Positions 43,808-54,015 of a stretch of 64,000 nucleotides of DNA are shown one piece after another. Both the position numbers and the translations under genes were made by a program. The stretch lies in assembly GCF_943734655.1 (NCBI RefSeq), contig NC_071355.1, positions 205,956,939 to 206,020,938 of the forward strand, in the 5' to 3' direction. The stretch comes from Sabethes cyaneus (Eukaryota; Arthropoda; Insecta; Diptera; Culicidae). The notes beneath the pieces are model-generated. The model saw only the letters and a program-made list of their open reading frames with translations, had not been told where the DNA came from and searched no databases. Positions within the stretch are counted from its first letter, which is position 1. The number at the start of each line of letters is the position of its first letter.

Positions 43808-43993
43808 CACACTTAAATTCTTTTACCGAACTCTGAGCAGCCGAACGTTCGGTAAAATTCGATGGTGCCAATCGACGTTTACGGATCATTAGTAATGTTT
43901 GGCATCATAAAATTTTTTTACCGAACGTTCTGCTGCTCAGAGTTCGGTAAAATTTACGATATTTTACCGAACTCGGTACTTTTTTTAAGTGTG
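43808..43993. mobile_element. 186-bp TA-flanked MITE
   Basis: CACACTTAAA at the left and TTTAAGTGTG at the right are inverted and flanked by TA (43806-43807, 43994-43995). TTACCGAACTCTGAGCAGC and ACCGAACGTTCGGTAAAATT segments recur inverted inside. Non-coding. Confidence 0.85.
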
Positions 43994-43995
43994 TA

Positions 43996-46560
43996 TACGA
44001 TTATATCGTTCAAAAATCATGCATCATCACTCTTGGTATGATAGTGATCATAATCACGCATTACTCGTTACCATCGAGAGTTCGCAAACGAATTTGTTCC
44101 ATTCTAATTCAAAATAAATTTTACATTCGCAATTATTGAAGCAAACTTAGGGCCACCTACTTGCAATTCCGAAATATTACCGAACAAACCCAACCCTCCC
44201 GCCTGAATCCCCCGATGCCCGATACATTAGCTTAGCCCCTCGCCAAATTTTTTTCAAATCATCCGAACGAAAAGTATCGAAACGCCGCACCGCCTGCACT
44301 ACTGAGGAGAAGCACCAATTGTTCATAGAACTGAACTGTTGCGCAATCAATCATGCGTGTTATTAGTTCAACTCATCTCCACTTCATGCTCTATGTGATG
44401 CATTGTTTCTCCCTACCTACATTTCCATCACACTGCGCTGCCTAGGAAAGACGCCATCCCCGCCGCAGCCGCAAATGTTTTCTTTGCCAAATTGTTTCTT
44501 CCCCTCGGATATCGACGATGTCGAACGAGTCGTCTTATTGAGATATCCAAAAAGTGTCGATTTTATAATGGATTCCGGATTATTTATTGAACTGACAAGT
44601 CACGTTAGCAGCGACGACTCAGACGATAGGTTCTATCGGATAGGGGATAATACCACACGGCTGTCGGCAGACGATGGATGAGCTCTTTCAATCCGTCAGT
44701 TTTGGGGTCTCCTTCCTAATGATTTATTTACCTACCTACGTTCACTCCAGGTGAGTCGTCTAATTACATGCAAATGGGCAAAAGACAAAACCGGCTGTGT
44801 GCTGCAGCAAATGCAGCGTTCATTGGCAGTCGATGTCGATTAGCACGGGTAAACAACCCCTATCCCAGGGGCTAAGGTTAGCTTGGGTAACTAGTGGAGA
44901 AAGAGAGAAAGAAAGCAAAATTGTACTTGATAAGTGCACAGGCATTACATGGCGGCGACAAGTGGAAATGGTAAAAATGGTTAAAGGACAAGGCCTGCAT
45001 TTGACGGTTATCCTATCGGTGGGTTCATTGTTTCTAAACCATGCTGGTTGATTGGAAACGGCTAGAAAAGAAAACAGCTAATTTATATTTGTACAGCTCT
45101 TACGTATGTATAAAAATTAAAGTCAGGTTCTGAAAGTCAAACGTTCAAGGAATTAATTATGTATTAATTTTGTAATTTTAATTACATTCAACAGCGTTGG
45201 ACAACGCGCGGCTGATTCTTTTAATCCCCTCTTCAGTAGTGACCCAAATGGATAATGTTTGATTTATGTTTTTTACGAAACGTGAAGACAATTTCTTAAC
45301 GACTCCCATCAGCAAACATTTTCACTTTCCGCTCGAACATGCGTAAACGTCACATTCTATAGTTTAGAATGCGTTGAAAGGAAAGTCAGTGAACGATCAA
45401 ATTACATATTTTTGCCTCATTTGCACAGAGACGCCGGTCGTTTACTGTTTGCATTCCTTGCTTGGTTTTTAAGATTGTTATGCTCAAGCCCAAGTGTGCT
45501 GGCTTCTGGTGGTGTCGAAATGGTTAAACAAAGGACTAATTCAATATGCGATGCTTATGTAAAAATTCTTTAGCATGCATCATAAGCGTCGGAAAATCGA
45601 AGCGCTTCAATGTGATCCCACACACCGACTCGACGCGAACAACGAGATCTTATCCTGAAGGGGGGAGGGAACCGATTCCGTACTAAAAAAGAATCACTGG
45701 TAGCGTCCTACCCGGTGCTGTGCTGCAGCTGACCCAACCACAACAACACATGGCCACGCGTGCCGCGTGCCAACCAGACGCTGCTTGATGTTCTATGAAA
45801 CTTTGCACTTTCGACCGTAGCAGGGCAGCGCAACTGCAACTGAGTGGTCGGATCGTTCGTTTGACTTCGTGCTTCTGTTTTTTAAACACTGAAAGTTAAT
45901 TGCCCCCCGAAATATGGGATGAAATAATCGGTGTTTGGGGAAGCGCACGCTAATGCTGCATTTGCTTTAGCAATTGATTGCAGCTCGTAGATGTGAGACG
46001 GGATGCCCCCGGTCAAGGCTGCCTGGCTGTATAGTCACGTACTTTCCTGCGGCGAATCATGGCTGGATTGTGGTTAGGAAATATTTTAAAATATATTACG
46101 AACCGGCAAAAATGTAAAGTATGCGTTGATTCTGTAAATAAAAATACAGCTCAGAAATTATGATTTTTTAAAGTTAAGAAGGTAAACATTTCGCTTTTAT
46201 AATACCCTAACTAAGAAAGAGCCACTCTAGGGTCCAGGGATGGTTCGATCACTTTGACTCATATTTGATTCATTTGATTGTACTGTCTCAGTCGAGCCAA
46301 ATTTGACAAAGAACGTTCATTTAGTCACTAATAAGTCACTAGCTTTGTAGCATCGTAACTACAAAAGATACAGCAAAACTCTATTTAGCAAAATTGTAGA
46401 TAATAACTAGTTCTACAAATGTCCACCTGAAAAAACTACGGATCTAATCATTCTTAAAAAGAAATATATACATACGGCGTGTTTGTTGAATATGAATATA
46501 TAAATAATTAATGTTATTTTTATCTGGAAAAAATAGCTTTGCTGGAAAGAAGCGCACTTG
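43996..46560. other. Stretch without recognised genes or repeats
   Basis: The longest ORF is 92 codons (44403-44681 +), unrecognised. No element ends noticed. Confidence 0.45.
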
Positions 46561-46562
46561 AA

Positions 46563-47483
46563 CAGGGTGCTCCACCTTTTATGTCGGTATGAACACATTG
46601 AATAACTTTAAGAAAAAATAACCGATTTCTATTAGCAATGCATTTTTATTAAGTTTGGTTCCTTAAATTTTTGTTGGTTTAGTTTTTGAAAACAATATCA
46701 ATTAAGTGCCCACCTTTATTAGAAATTACAAATTGCCTTCTTTTTTCCGCATTTTCCATTACCTTTTTGAGCATTATGGGTGTTATAGCGTCGATTTCCG
46801 TACGAATATTTACCTTGAGCTCGTCAATAGTTTGTGCCTGGTTGGCGTAAACCTTGCTTTTCAGATAACCCCACAAAAAGAAAGCCGGGGGGGGGTTAAA
46901 TCAGGTGATCTGGGTGGCCAGTCAATATCGCCTCTTTTTGACATTAGACGTCCCGGAAATTTTCGTTGCAGAAATTGAATTGTTGAATTCGCAGTGTGGC
47001 ATGGTGCACCGTCCTGTTGAAACCAGTAACCTTCCAGATCTTTTTCGCGCATTCGTGGGCAGACATAATGAGCCAACATCCCCCGATATCGATTTCCATC
47101 GACAGTTTCATTTTCTTTGAAAAAATATGGACCAATGATGGTTTTGGCGCAAGTCCCGGCCCTCACAGTTATTTTCCGCTCATGCAAGGGCATTTCGTGA
47201 ATCTCGTGAGGATTCTCCATTCCCCAAATGTGGCAATTTTGCTTATTAACACCGCCAGAGCGGTTGAAATTGGCCTCGTCAGTCATCAAAATTGTATTCC
47301 AAAAATTGGGCTCTGCGTCAACTATTCGAGCGACTGTTTGGCCGTATTCTAAGCGACGTGGACGGTCTGTCGGAAAATTGTACTGGAATGGCGTTTCCAA
47401 AACATATCTAATGAAAGAAATCGGTTGGTAAATGTGAAAATTATACAGCGTTTACATACCGACATAAAAGGTGGAGCACCCTG
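46563..47483 (-). mobile_element. Internally deleted Tc1/mariner-superfamily transposon
   Basis: Perfect 29-bp inverted repeats begin CAGGGTGCTCCACCTTTTAT (46563-46591 and 47455-47483). TA follows the right end. The left flank is AA, so the target duplication is altered or absent. At 921 bp it is shorter than a typical autonomous copy, because the N-terminal DNA-binding part of the transposase gene is missing. The perfect ends contrast with the decayed gene. Confidence 0.88.
46680..47400 (-). pseudogene. Transposase with catalytic D boxes, no N-terminal domain
   Basis: The minus strand reads FWNTILMTDEANFNRSGGVN (first catalytic D in TDEA), NPHEIHEMPLHERKITV, GYWFQQDGAPCHTANSTIQF (second D in QQDGA), DIDWPPRSPDLTP (third D) and, after a frameshift near 46860, WGYLKSKVYANQAQTIDEL and GGHLIDIVFKN at the C-terminus. 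I count 36 residues between the second and third D. No helix-turn-helix precedes it, because only about 80 bases lie between the ORF and the terminal repeat. It is a DDE/D transposase of the IS630-Tc1-mariner superfamily, now inactive. Confidence 0.87.
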
Positions 47484-47699
47484 TAGTTTAAATGAATTGA
47501 CGCTACAATAATATTGAAAAAGTTGTCTGCAGACGGAAAAATTAAGCATCATCATTATCATAAATATAAGAGTCGTCAAAACGAGGGGCGCGATATGTAT
47601 TTTCGTGGTAATAATCGCCCACATTCAGCAAAGACTCAAACGAATCATACCAGATTACATTCAAGACGAGCTAAAGTAACGTACTTGCATCTCATAGAG

Positions 47700-47880
47700 T
47701 TACATAGCGTTAGCGTTACATAGCGCACCTCCAATTTGCTCTCAATTAGATGCGAGGCGACGCGCGGGGTTACAGCTAGTCTATGATAAGCGCGTAATAT
47801 TTTAGTAACAAAAAATAGTGATCCAACGAGACTGCCTTGAGGAACACCCGAAGGCTTCATAATAGGGTATGAATTTTTGC
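47700..47880 (-). pseudogene. Short RT fragment
   Basis: The minus strand reads MKPSGVPQGSLVGSLFFV, the motif-B region of a Jockey/CR1-type RT (expected GVPQGS.LGPLLF), then LRAYHRLAVTPRV. The remainder is not recognisable. It borders the 12-bp minisatellite. Confidence 0.65.
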
Positions 47881-47919
47881 GATAAATAAATTAATTGTGT
47901 AAAAATAGTTCCAGTTACA

Positions 47920-48225
47920 AGTCCTGTTATAAAATAAATTTCAAATTTAGTTTTTAGCCTAATTTGAGTTCAATTTTAATCCTAATTTCGTGCCCGATTT
48001 CAACACCCATTTCAAGTCCAATTTTAAGTCTAGTTTCAAGTCCATTTCCAATACAATTGAGTGCAATTCAAATCCAATTCCTACTTTAAGTTCACTTTCA
48101 CGTCTAATTTCATGTCCATTCCCAAAGCTAATTTGAACTTTGATTGTAAGTCAATTCAAATTCAATTTCAAGTTCAATTCAAAACCAATTTATTTTCATT
48201 GTTAAATCCAATTTCGAATTGTGTG
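47920..48225 (-). repeat. Degenerate 12-bp minisatellite, block 3
   Basis: Complement of the TTGAAATTGGAC unit (TTTCAAGTCCAATTTTAAGT, CAATTTCAAGTTCAATTC). Opposite strand sense to blocks 1 and 2. Confidence 0.82.
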
Positions 48226-48329
48226 ATGGTAGAAAACTCCAAAGAAAAAACGGAAAGTTATGTTCTATCACACGGAAATTATTTGATTTTTTTTTTCAAT
48301 TTCTAACCATTAACCAAATTTTATTGACA

Positions 48330-48830
48330 TTTTTTGTTGTTCCTAAGTTAGGCCATTGCAAATCATATTAAAAGTTTTTGTCCCCCCCCCCTTGGAAATT
48401 GGCTTGAAAAATCGGGGGGCAAAACAATACTTTGTAGGATATGAGTTAATTTTTTTTATAAAATCAATTTTCTGTGGGCTCTACAACCTGAAAAACTTTT
48501 GAAAAATGAGTGTACGAGTTGAGTTAACGCTTCTAGCATGAAATAGAAATGGAAATTCAAACAGCGGAATTTCCGAAAATCGGCCAAAAAAAATTTCTTT
48601 CGTTTTTGTCTTTTTTCGTAGATTTTTGCATAAAAATTAACAACGTATATATTAAAAGCAAGAATAGATTTTGCTTTCACGTTTAAACTTAAAATCCATA
48701 TTGTTTTGCTCGATTAAAAAATTCTCTTTGTTTTTTTTCGCCCCCCGCCTTCAGTGGCCCAACACCGGAGGGACAAAAACTTTTTTTTAAATATTTGAAA
48801 TGGCCTTATGACTGAAAAACTCGGTTTTAC
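48330..48830 (-). mobile_element. MITE-1 copy 3
   Basis: Reverse orientation. Shared blocks in order are AGTTTTTGTCCCCCCCCC, GGCTTGAAAAATCGG, GAGTTAACGCTTCTAGCATG, GAAAATCGGCC and ACGTATATATTAAAAGCAAG. A further G/C-rich block lies near 48740 and GAAAAACTCGGTTTTACC, a relic of the terminal repeat, at about 48814. It lacks the tandem ACGT array and the nested MITEs. Confidence 0.75.
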
Positions 48831-48949
48831 CTAACCTATTTCAAAAATTCATATCTCATGAACCAAACAACGTAGAGCACACCAAACAGTTTCTTATGCA
48901 AATGCGAGAAAATTTTTCATATTCACAGTAATTCATCCGATGGAATTAG

Positions 48950-50460
48950 AGGTAGCCTGTCTCCTGCAGTTCTATAAAAAAAATCAAAGGAAGAAAAATG
49001 AGACAGATGCAGAAAACCCGAAAAACAGCACGAAGGAAAACGTGACAAAAGTTGGACAAACGGAAGCGAAAAAAAAACGGAACATAAAACGAACAAAAAA
49101 GAGGAAAAGAATAAAACAGGAAAGAAAATGAGGGTAAACGATATAACAACGAAGGGACTGGAAGAAAAAAACGGAAAATGAGAGAACAGAAAGCGGGAAT
49201 CGCAATAAACGATAAAGCGAGAAAGAAAATGAGGATAAACTGGCAAGAAAAGGTGAAACAACGGGACAAAACAGGAAAAACAACAGGGCAAAAAAGAAGA
49301 AAATAAGGAAGCAGGAGAATGGAGAAACGAGAACAGAAAAAAAAAGAAAAATGGAATCGAAAACGAATAAAAATGGAGAGATTAAAATAAAATGAAATAT
49401 GAGATAGAAAAGGAGTTTTACAAAAAATGCGATAAAAAACAAACATCGGCATCGAAAAAAGACGGACAGGAAGTGACAAAAATGAGAAAAATAAGAACGG
49501 AGCAGAGGAAAATCAGGACTTAGGAAAAGGGGTGAAAAACAGGACAGAACAGGAGGGACATAAAAGCAAGGGAAAAGGAACAAAGAAAGAGGAGGCAACG
49601 AACAGAAATTAAAATAAAATAGATTGACATTCAAATACAGAAAAATAAAAAAAAACGTGACAGAACGAGAGGAAAAACTAGACATAAAAGGAGAAAAAAG
49701 TGGAAGAGAAGAAAACGAGGGTAAAAGAGGAAACACGAAACAAAAAGGGAATACTAAGCATAACAAAAACAAGAGAAACCAAAAGGGGAAAAAATAGCGA
49801 CAAAGAAAAATGGAAGCCAAAAGCAGAATAAATGTGACAGAAAGACGAAACAACGGTGCATCAAAATAGGAAAAAACATAACAGATTAACATGAAAAACA
49901 AGAAGGGAAGGGGATAAAGCTTTAGAAAAAGACGAAAACTGGAAAGCGAAAAAAAGAAGAGAAAAGGCGGAAAATAGAAAAGAAAATAATGAAAAATGAG
50001 TGAAAACCCTGAATGAAAACAGGTCTGACAAAAAAAGGACAGGCAACAAAAAAAAACAACAAAATGATACACCACACATAAAAAACAAACAAGAGAAAAA
50101 GACGTAAAACGAGATGGAAAGGAGATGAAAAGAATTAAAAAAAAAGAAAGCTGGACACGAAAAATAGGGAAAAAGAAAAGAGAACAGACGGAATACTGGA
50201 AAGGAAATAATAAAAAACGAGTGAAAAATATGAAGGAAAACAGGACTGAAAATAAAAAAATAGGGTAGGAAACGAAAAAAATCCAAACAATGAAATACGG
50301 AACATAACAAAGGAAAATAAGAAAAAAGAAAACAAAAATGGAAGAAACGTGAGAGCACAAACTAAGAAAATGATACACAAAAGGACAAAAAACGGAACAA
50401 AAAGTGCCAAAAAGGGACTAAACAAGTGAAAAAAGCAGAAAAGCGGTAAAATGTGTGAGA
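48950..50460 (+). repeat. Purine-rich degenerate tract, block C (1.5 kb)
   Basis: A/G-rich on +, with variants of AAAACGAACAAAAAAGAGGA and AGGAAAAACTAGACATAAAAGG. The minus strand is nearly free of stop codons for 464 codons because A-poor sequence rarely forms stops. The peptide is a run of Phe, Ser, Leu and Pro and is not a protein gene. Complementary in type to the pyrimidine tract at 17661. Confidence 0.8.
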
Positions 50461-50469
50461 AAATAAGAC

Positions 50470-50650
50470 CAATGTCAAGTCTAATTTCAATTAAAACTTC
50501 ACGCTTAATTTCATGTCCATATTCGGTTTGAAGGTGAGCTTCAAGTGTAAGTTAGTCTAAATTCAAGTCTGATTTAATGTCCAATTTCAAATCCAATTTA
50601 TGTCCAATTTCAAGTGCAATTTTCATCTTTAATTTTAAATCCAAGACCAT
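50470..50650 (-). repeat. Degenerate 12-bp minisatellite, block 4
   Basis: TCAAGTCTAATTTCAATT, CCAATTTCAAATCCAATT and similar 12-base steps, directly adjoining the purine tract. Confidence 0.8.
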
Positions 50651-50995
50651 AGGAGATGTCTTAAGGCGTGTCTAATAAATCTCCGTTGCACGGCTTCGAT
50701 TCTTGTTAACCAAATATTAGTGAATGGACCAAATAGTACTGCATCCTATCCTGAAATCTGAAACATGTCATATAAAGCTGACCATGAGAAAAACATGGTG
50801 TTTTCAGATCAACTCTACACTGTTTGAATGATTGCCCCTGTAACTCAAATAGAGTCGGCCAACAACACTTTGCACTAATGATCGAACACTTTTTATACGG
50901 GTCACTTTAATTTGGTGCATAATTACACTTGACAAACCTAGAGCTGTGAGCCTTGCAGTTTTTAGTGTTTCGGATTGTGATTTTTTCTGTGGTAC
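50651..50995. other. Short stretch with a possible RT relic
   Basis: GCGTGTCTAATAAATCTCCG near 50670 resembles the complement of sequences found upstream in non-LTR elements, but I cannot establish homology. No ORF recognised. Confidence 0.25.
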
Positions 50996-50999
50996 GGAC

Positions 51000-51660
51000 A
51001 AATTGTTACAGTCATGTGGGCGTTACTCCCCCTTCCTGCCAGCAACCTTCGGTCATCAACTCCCCCTTTTGTCCCACCGTCACTTATGGGAGAACCGTGC
51101 AGACATTTCGGAGCCTCACCCTTCCCCCCTTTTGTAAACTCCTTCAGTTCTGATTCCCTTATGTCAAGGCATACACGTTATGCCAAGTTTGATAGAGAAC
51201 GGTTAAGGCGTTTCGGAGTTATCGTCTTCTCCCCTATTAGTCCCACCCCCCTTTGTCAACCCCCGATGTTGATTCCCTGATGTCAAGGAACATGTGTGCC
51301 AAGTTTAACAAAGAACGGTCGAGGTGTTTCGGAGTTATGGCTTCTCCTCCCTATTAGGAACCCTCCTCCGTTCCTATTAGGGAACCTACCCTCTCCTTTT
51401 AGTTACCCCCTCTCTTCTTCTGCTTCTCTTTTGTCAAGGAACATGTGTGCCAAGTTTGATGCAGAACCGTCCAGGCATTTCGGAGTTATGCCCCCCCCCC
51501 CCCCCCAGTTTCGACCGCCCCCTCTTATCAACCCCCCAGTGCTAATTCCCGTATATCAAGGAATATGTGTGCCAAGTTTGGTAGCGAAAGGTCAAGGCGT
51601 ACTGGAGTTATGGTGCAACCTACATACTCACGCTCACTTTTATTTATATAGAAGAATAAC
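51000..51660 (+). repeat. Tandem C-rich ~110-140-bp units
   Basis: Four to five imperfect units each contain CAAGGAACATGTGTGCCAAG, a GAACGGTC(G)AGG..TTTCGGAGTTATG block and a poly-C stretch (up to about 16 C near 51490). The array ends in TTTATTTATATAGAAGAATA. The architecture parallels the 22.7-24.6 kb repeat but the unit sequence differs. Confidence 0.7.
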
Positions 51661-51799
51661 AATAGGTGTTTTGCTTTGAGTGAACGTGATGACATTTGGA
51701 AATACAGATGGTCAAGTTATTTAAGCGACACCACTTAGTAAGTAGCTTTCAGTCCTCAACTGCAACTGCAGCTAGAAATATAATTAGATCATCATCGTA

Positions 51800-52150
51800 G
51801 CGTGCAGCCGGGAGGTATCACAGAACAAACGTCATTAAAAATATAGTAAATAGTAATGATCCTAGGTTGCTTCCTTGTGGCACTCCAGATTGATTGCAAA
51901 AGCAGTACGACTCAGTAGAGCCTAATTTAACTGAGAGTTGTCGGTTTGTTAGGTAAGTTTGAAGCCAGCAAAGCAAGTCATTGGAAGTTCGTAAACGGTT
52001 CAGTTCCCGAAGCAGAACTTGGTGTGGCCAATGCGGTCAAGAGTTGCTTTAAGATCTGTATATACTGTGTCTTCTTGCGCTTCGTTTACCATTTGGCGAA
52101 TGCGGCAGGTTAACCTTTAGGGAAAAAAGCCATGTTGTTCCGTCGAGACA
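51800..52150 (-). pseudogene. Jockey/I-type RT fragment
   Basis: The minus strand reads RIRQMVNEAQEDTVYTDLKA (start of motif A), then LLCWLQTYLTNRQLSVKLGS and QSGVPQGSNLGSLLF (motif B). The catalytic YADD region is missing. Small indels shift the frame. It is followed by a 12-bp minisatellite patch. Confidence 0.75.
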
Positions 52151-52154
52151 TATT

Positions 52155-52255
52155 AATGTTCTATGTCAAATTCGATTTCAAGTCAAATTTAGTCTAGTCA
52201 AGTCTAATTTCTTGTCCAATTTCAACTTTGTTTTAAAATCTAATTGCACCCAAAA
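52155..52255 (-). repeat. Degenerate 12-bp minisatellite, block 5 (short)
   Basis: GATTTCAAGTCAAATTTAGT, CAAGTCTAATTTCTTGTCC. A small patch of the same family. Confidence 0.6.
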
Positions 52256-52775
52256 GTCCGAAGTGTTGCGATAAGTAAGAAGAGATTCGCCATCGTACGA
52301 TTACTATATTTTTCCAGACCAAAACATTTTTCCGAAAAGTCGAGTGCCCAACCTTTTGCTTATGACGGGGCACGCCAGTGATTTCCACATAATATTGAGC
52401 TCCCCTAGATTCGGACGTCTTCAGTGGCCCATAATCGTTTAAAAGTCACAACAATAAATCATCCCTTTTTATTGCGTTGTTTGTTCACACCAATCCACGC
52501 CGAAAGCGTCATCAGTTTTTGGTCTTTCTTAAGAAACTCAAACTTTTTTTTACTATCTTGTACCACACTTTGGCGAAAGAAGACTATAAGTTTGTTTTCC
52601 CCTTAGCAATTTAGCGCGGAATACGGAAAATGTAATCAAAATTGTTTGATGTAAAACAAACTTATGGCAAAAATTGCCAGAGTGCAAAAATCTTTTACCG
52701 TGTTTGGTTTCGAATTATGATTCAACTTGTGACAATACTTATGTTGCTAAAAATAATTAAATTTTAATATAGGTA
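52256..52775. other. AT-rich stretch, nothing recognised
   Basis: No gene or repeat recognised between the minisatellite patch and the candidate splice site. Confidence 0.4.
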
Positions 52776-52777
52776 TT

Positions 52778-52813
52778 GATTTTTATATTTTCTTTGTATT
52801 CCTTTAGGTAAGA
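52778..52813 (+). promoter_or_regulatory. Candidate recursive (ratcheting) splice site
   Basis: A long pyrimidine-rich run (TTTTTATATTTTCTTTGTATTCCTTT) ends in AG at 52806-52807, immediately followed by the donor-like GTAAGA at 52808-52813. Abutting acceptor and donor motifs are the defining pattern of recursive splice points in long insect introns. It is on the same strand as the promoter at 13365. Confidence 0.45.
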
Positions 52814-52914
52814 CGCGCGAAACATTCACCGGCACTGGCATTCGGCAGAAGAGACCAAATTTTATCGATTTCACAGCCGTGGTGGTGCTCTCTCTTTCTC
52901 TCGTTAGTTCGCAG
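52808..52914 (+). other. Candidate 107-nt exon downstream of the recursive site
   Basis: It ends CGTTAGTTCGCAG and is followed by a strong donor, GTATGT (52915-52920). One frame is open throughout and ends with hydrophobic FIDFTAVVVLSLSLVSSQ, which has signal-peptide-like character. There is no ATG, so the start would have to lie in an earlier exon. A second frame is also open, and the third has an immediate TAA. It could be a true exon or the short exon defined next to a recursive site. No gene identity can be given. Confidence 0.35.
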
Positions 52915-52920
52915 GTATGT

Positions 52921-53735
52921 AAAACCCAAATTGAAACTCAACTCACGTCAATGCGTAACTCAATTAAAATTTCCATCACCACACCAGCGCACGTGAGTTA
53001 ATTCATTCAGGTTCCGCCCACCCGAACAGATTATTTCTCACATCCATTCTGGTTACAAATTAAATTTTTCACAATCACAACGAATATAAACGCACCCAGC
53101 CCTCCAGCCAGCCCTCCAACCGCTTCGGTGTTAGAAAATTGATGAGCGTGCTGAAGGATTTTGCATTCCGGTAGCGAAGTAATATAAACAGACACGCTCC
53201 TGGCTGCCGGTGCCACACGCTACTGCTGCTATCGACAGCTCTCGCTCTGACTTCGACTTGACGTCGCGCCGGTTGTCTACGGGCTGCGTTAAGATCTAAT
53301 TCAAAAATATTTTCATTTCCCCTTCCTGCCGATCCGCAAAGTAGAAAAAAGTAAACCCCGAAGGGACGTCCGTCCGCTTCTTCCGGTCGAATGCCACTCT
53401 CGGGTGTTTCGAGAGAAATTAAACACTCTGTTTGTGGCCCCATGGTCGCTGGCAAACTAAACGCATTAAAATCAACCATTTTGCAAACATTACATAGAAG
53501 TGTTACTAATTCGAACACTACTCGGCGTAGCGTAAGTTGAACCCCAAATGCCAGCTGTTATGCGGAAATTAGAGGGATCGAATCGTTAGTGCTTACCGTC
53601 TACTGAAGGGGCTTTAATATTTGGTTTCTGAAATATTAAGGCTAATCGACTGGATCACTTTTTTGGTCATACTCTTTTTGAGTCGTTAATTTTTTCCTAC
53701 AATTTTAATTTTTATGGGGAAATCTGTTTTGTACG
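52921..53735. other. GC-richer stretch, no gene confirmed
   Basis: A 147-codon minus ORF (53075-53518) is present but resembles nothing I know. The region has relatively many CG dinucleotides and might be conserved non-coding or regulatory DNA. Confidence 0.35.
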
Positions 53736-53744
53736 TAAACAATC

Positions 53745-53830
53745 TACAATAAGTTGGGGGCATAAATTCATAACTCTCGACTGCCAGTCGAGTGCTTTTC
53801 CAATTACACCACCGTGCAGTTTACCAGCAG
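53745..53830 (-). repeat. tRNA-like SINE head
   Basis: Minus strand: CACGGTGGTGTAATTGGAAA, GCACTCGACTGGCAGTCGAG. It is tRNA-like in the A-box half, with a pairing anticodon-like arm (CTCGACTGGCAGTCGAG). The box-B half is lost. Not a functional tRNA. Confidence 0.45.
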
Positions 53831-53874
53831 AGAGTCTAACATGAAGTTTTGTTCGTTCTGCCAATTTTCTCGTT

Positions 53875-54015
53875 CTCGTGAGAGATGGAAAATTAGATGA
53901 ACTGAAAAGTTTGATCGGCTATACATATTAACTAAGCGTAGATGAGACTAGAGCCTACAACTCCCAATCTCCGGCCGAACGTGTTATCCGATTACGCCAC
54001 CAAACCGTCCATTCT
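53875..54015 (-). repeat. SINE-C copy 2
   Basis: Minus strand head: GGTTTGGTGGCGTAATCGGA, TAACACGTTCGGCCGGAGAT, then GTTGTAGGCTCTAGTCTC. The body is the complement of TTAGATGAACTGAAAAGTTTG, shared with the 31060-31255 copy. Confidence 0.55.

Noticed and set aside
48984..50378. 464-codon minus-strand ORF rich in Phe, Ser, Leu and Pro
   Set aside because: It is the complement of a degenerate purine-rich tract. Composition alone suppresses stops, neighbouring frames are also open, and no domain is visible.
51940..51960. Second recursive splice site (TTTGTTAG|GTAAGT)
   Set aside because: It lies in an RT fragment, the pyrimidine tract is weak and interrupted by purines, and the motif is explained by the complement of coding sequence.
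53075..53518. 147-codon minus-strand ORF
   Set aside because: No recognisable family, no splice context and no repeat of the frame elsewhere. Kept only as part of a GC-richer stretch.
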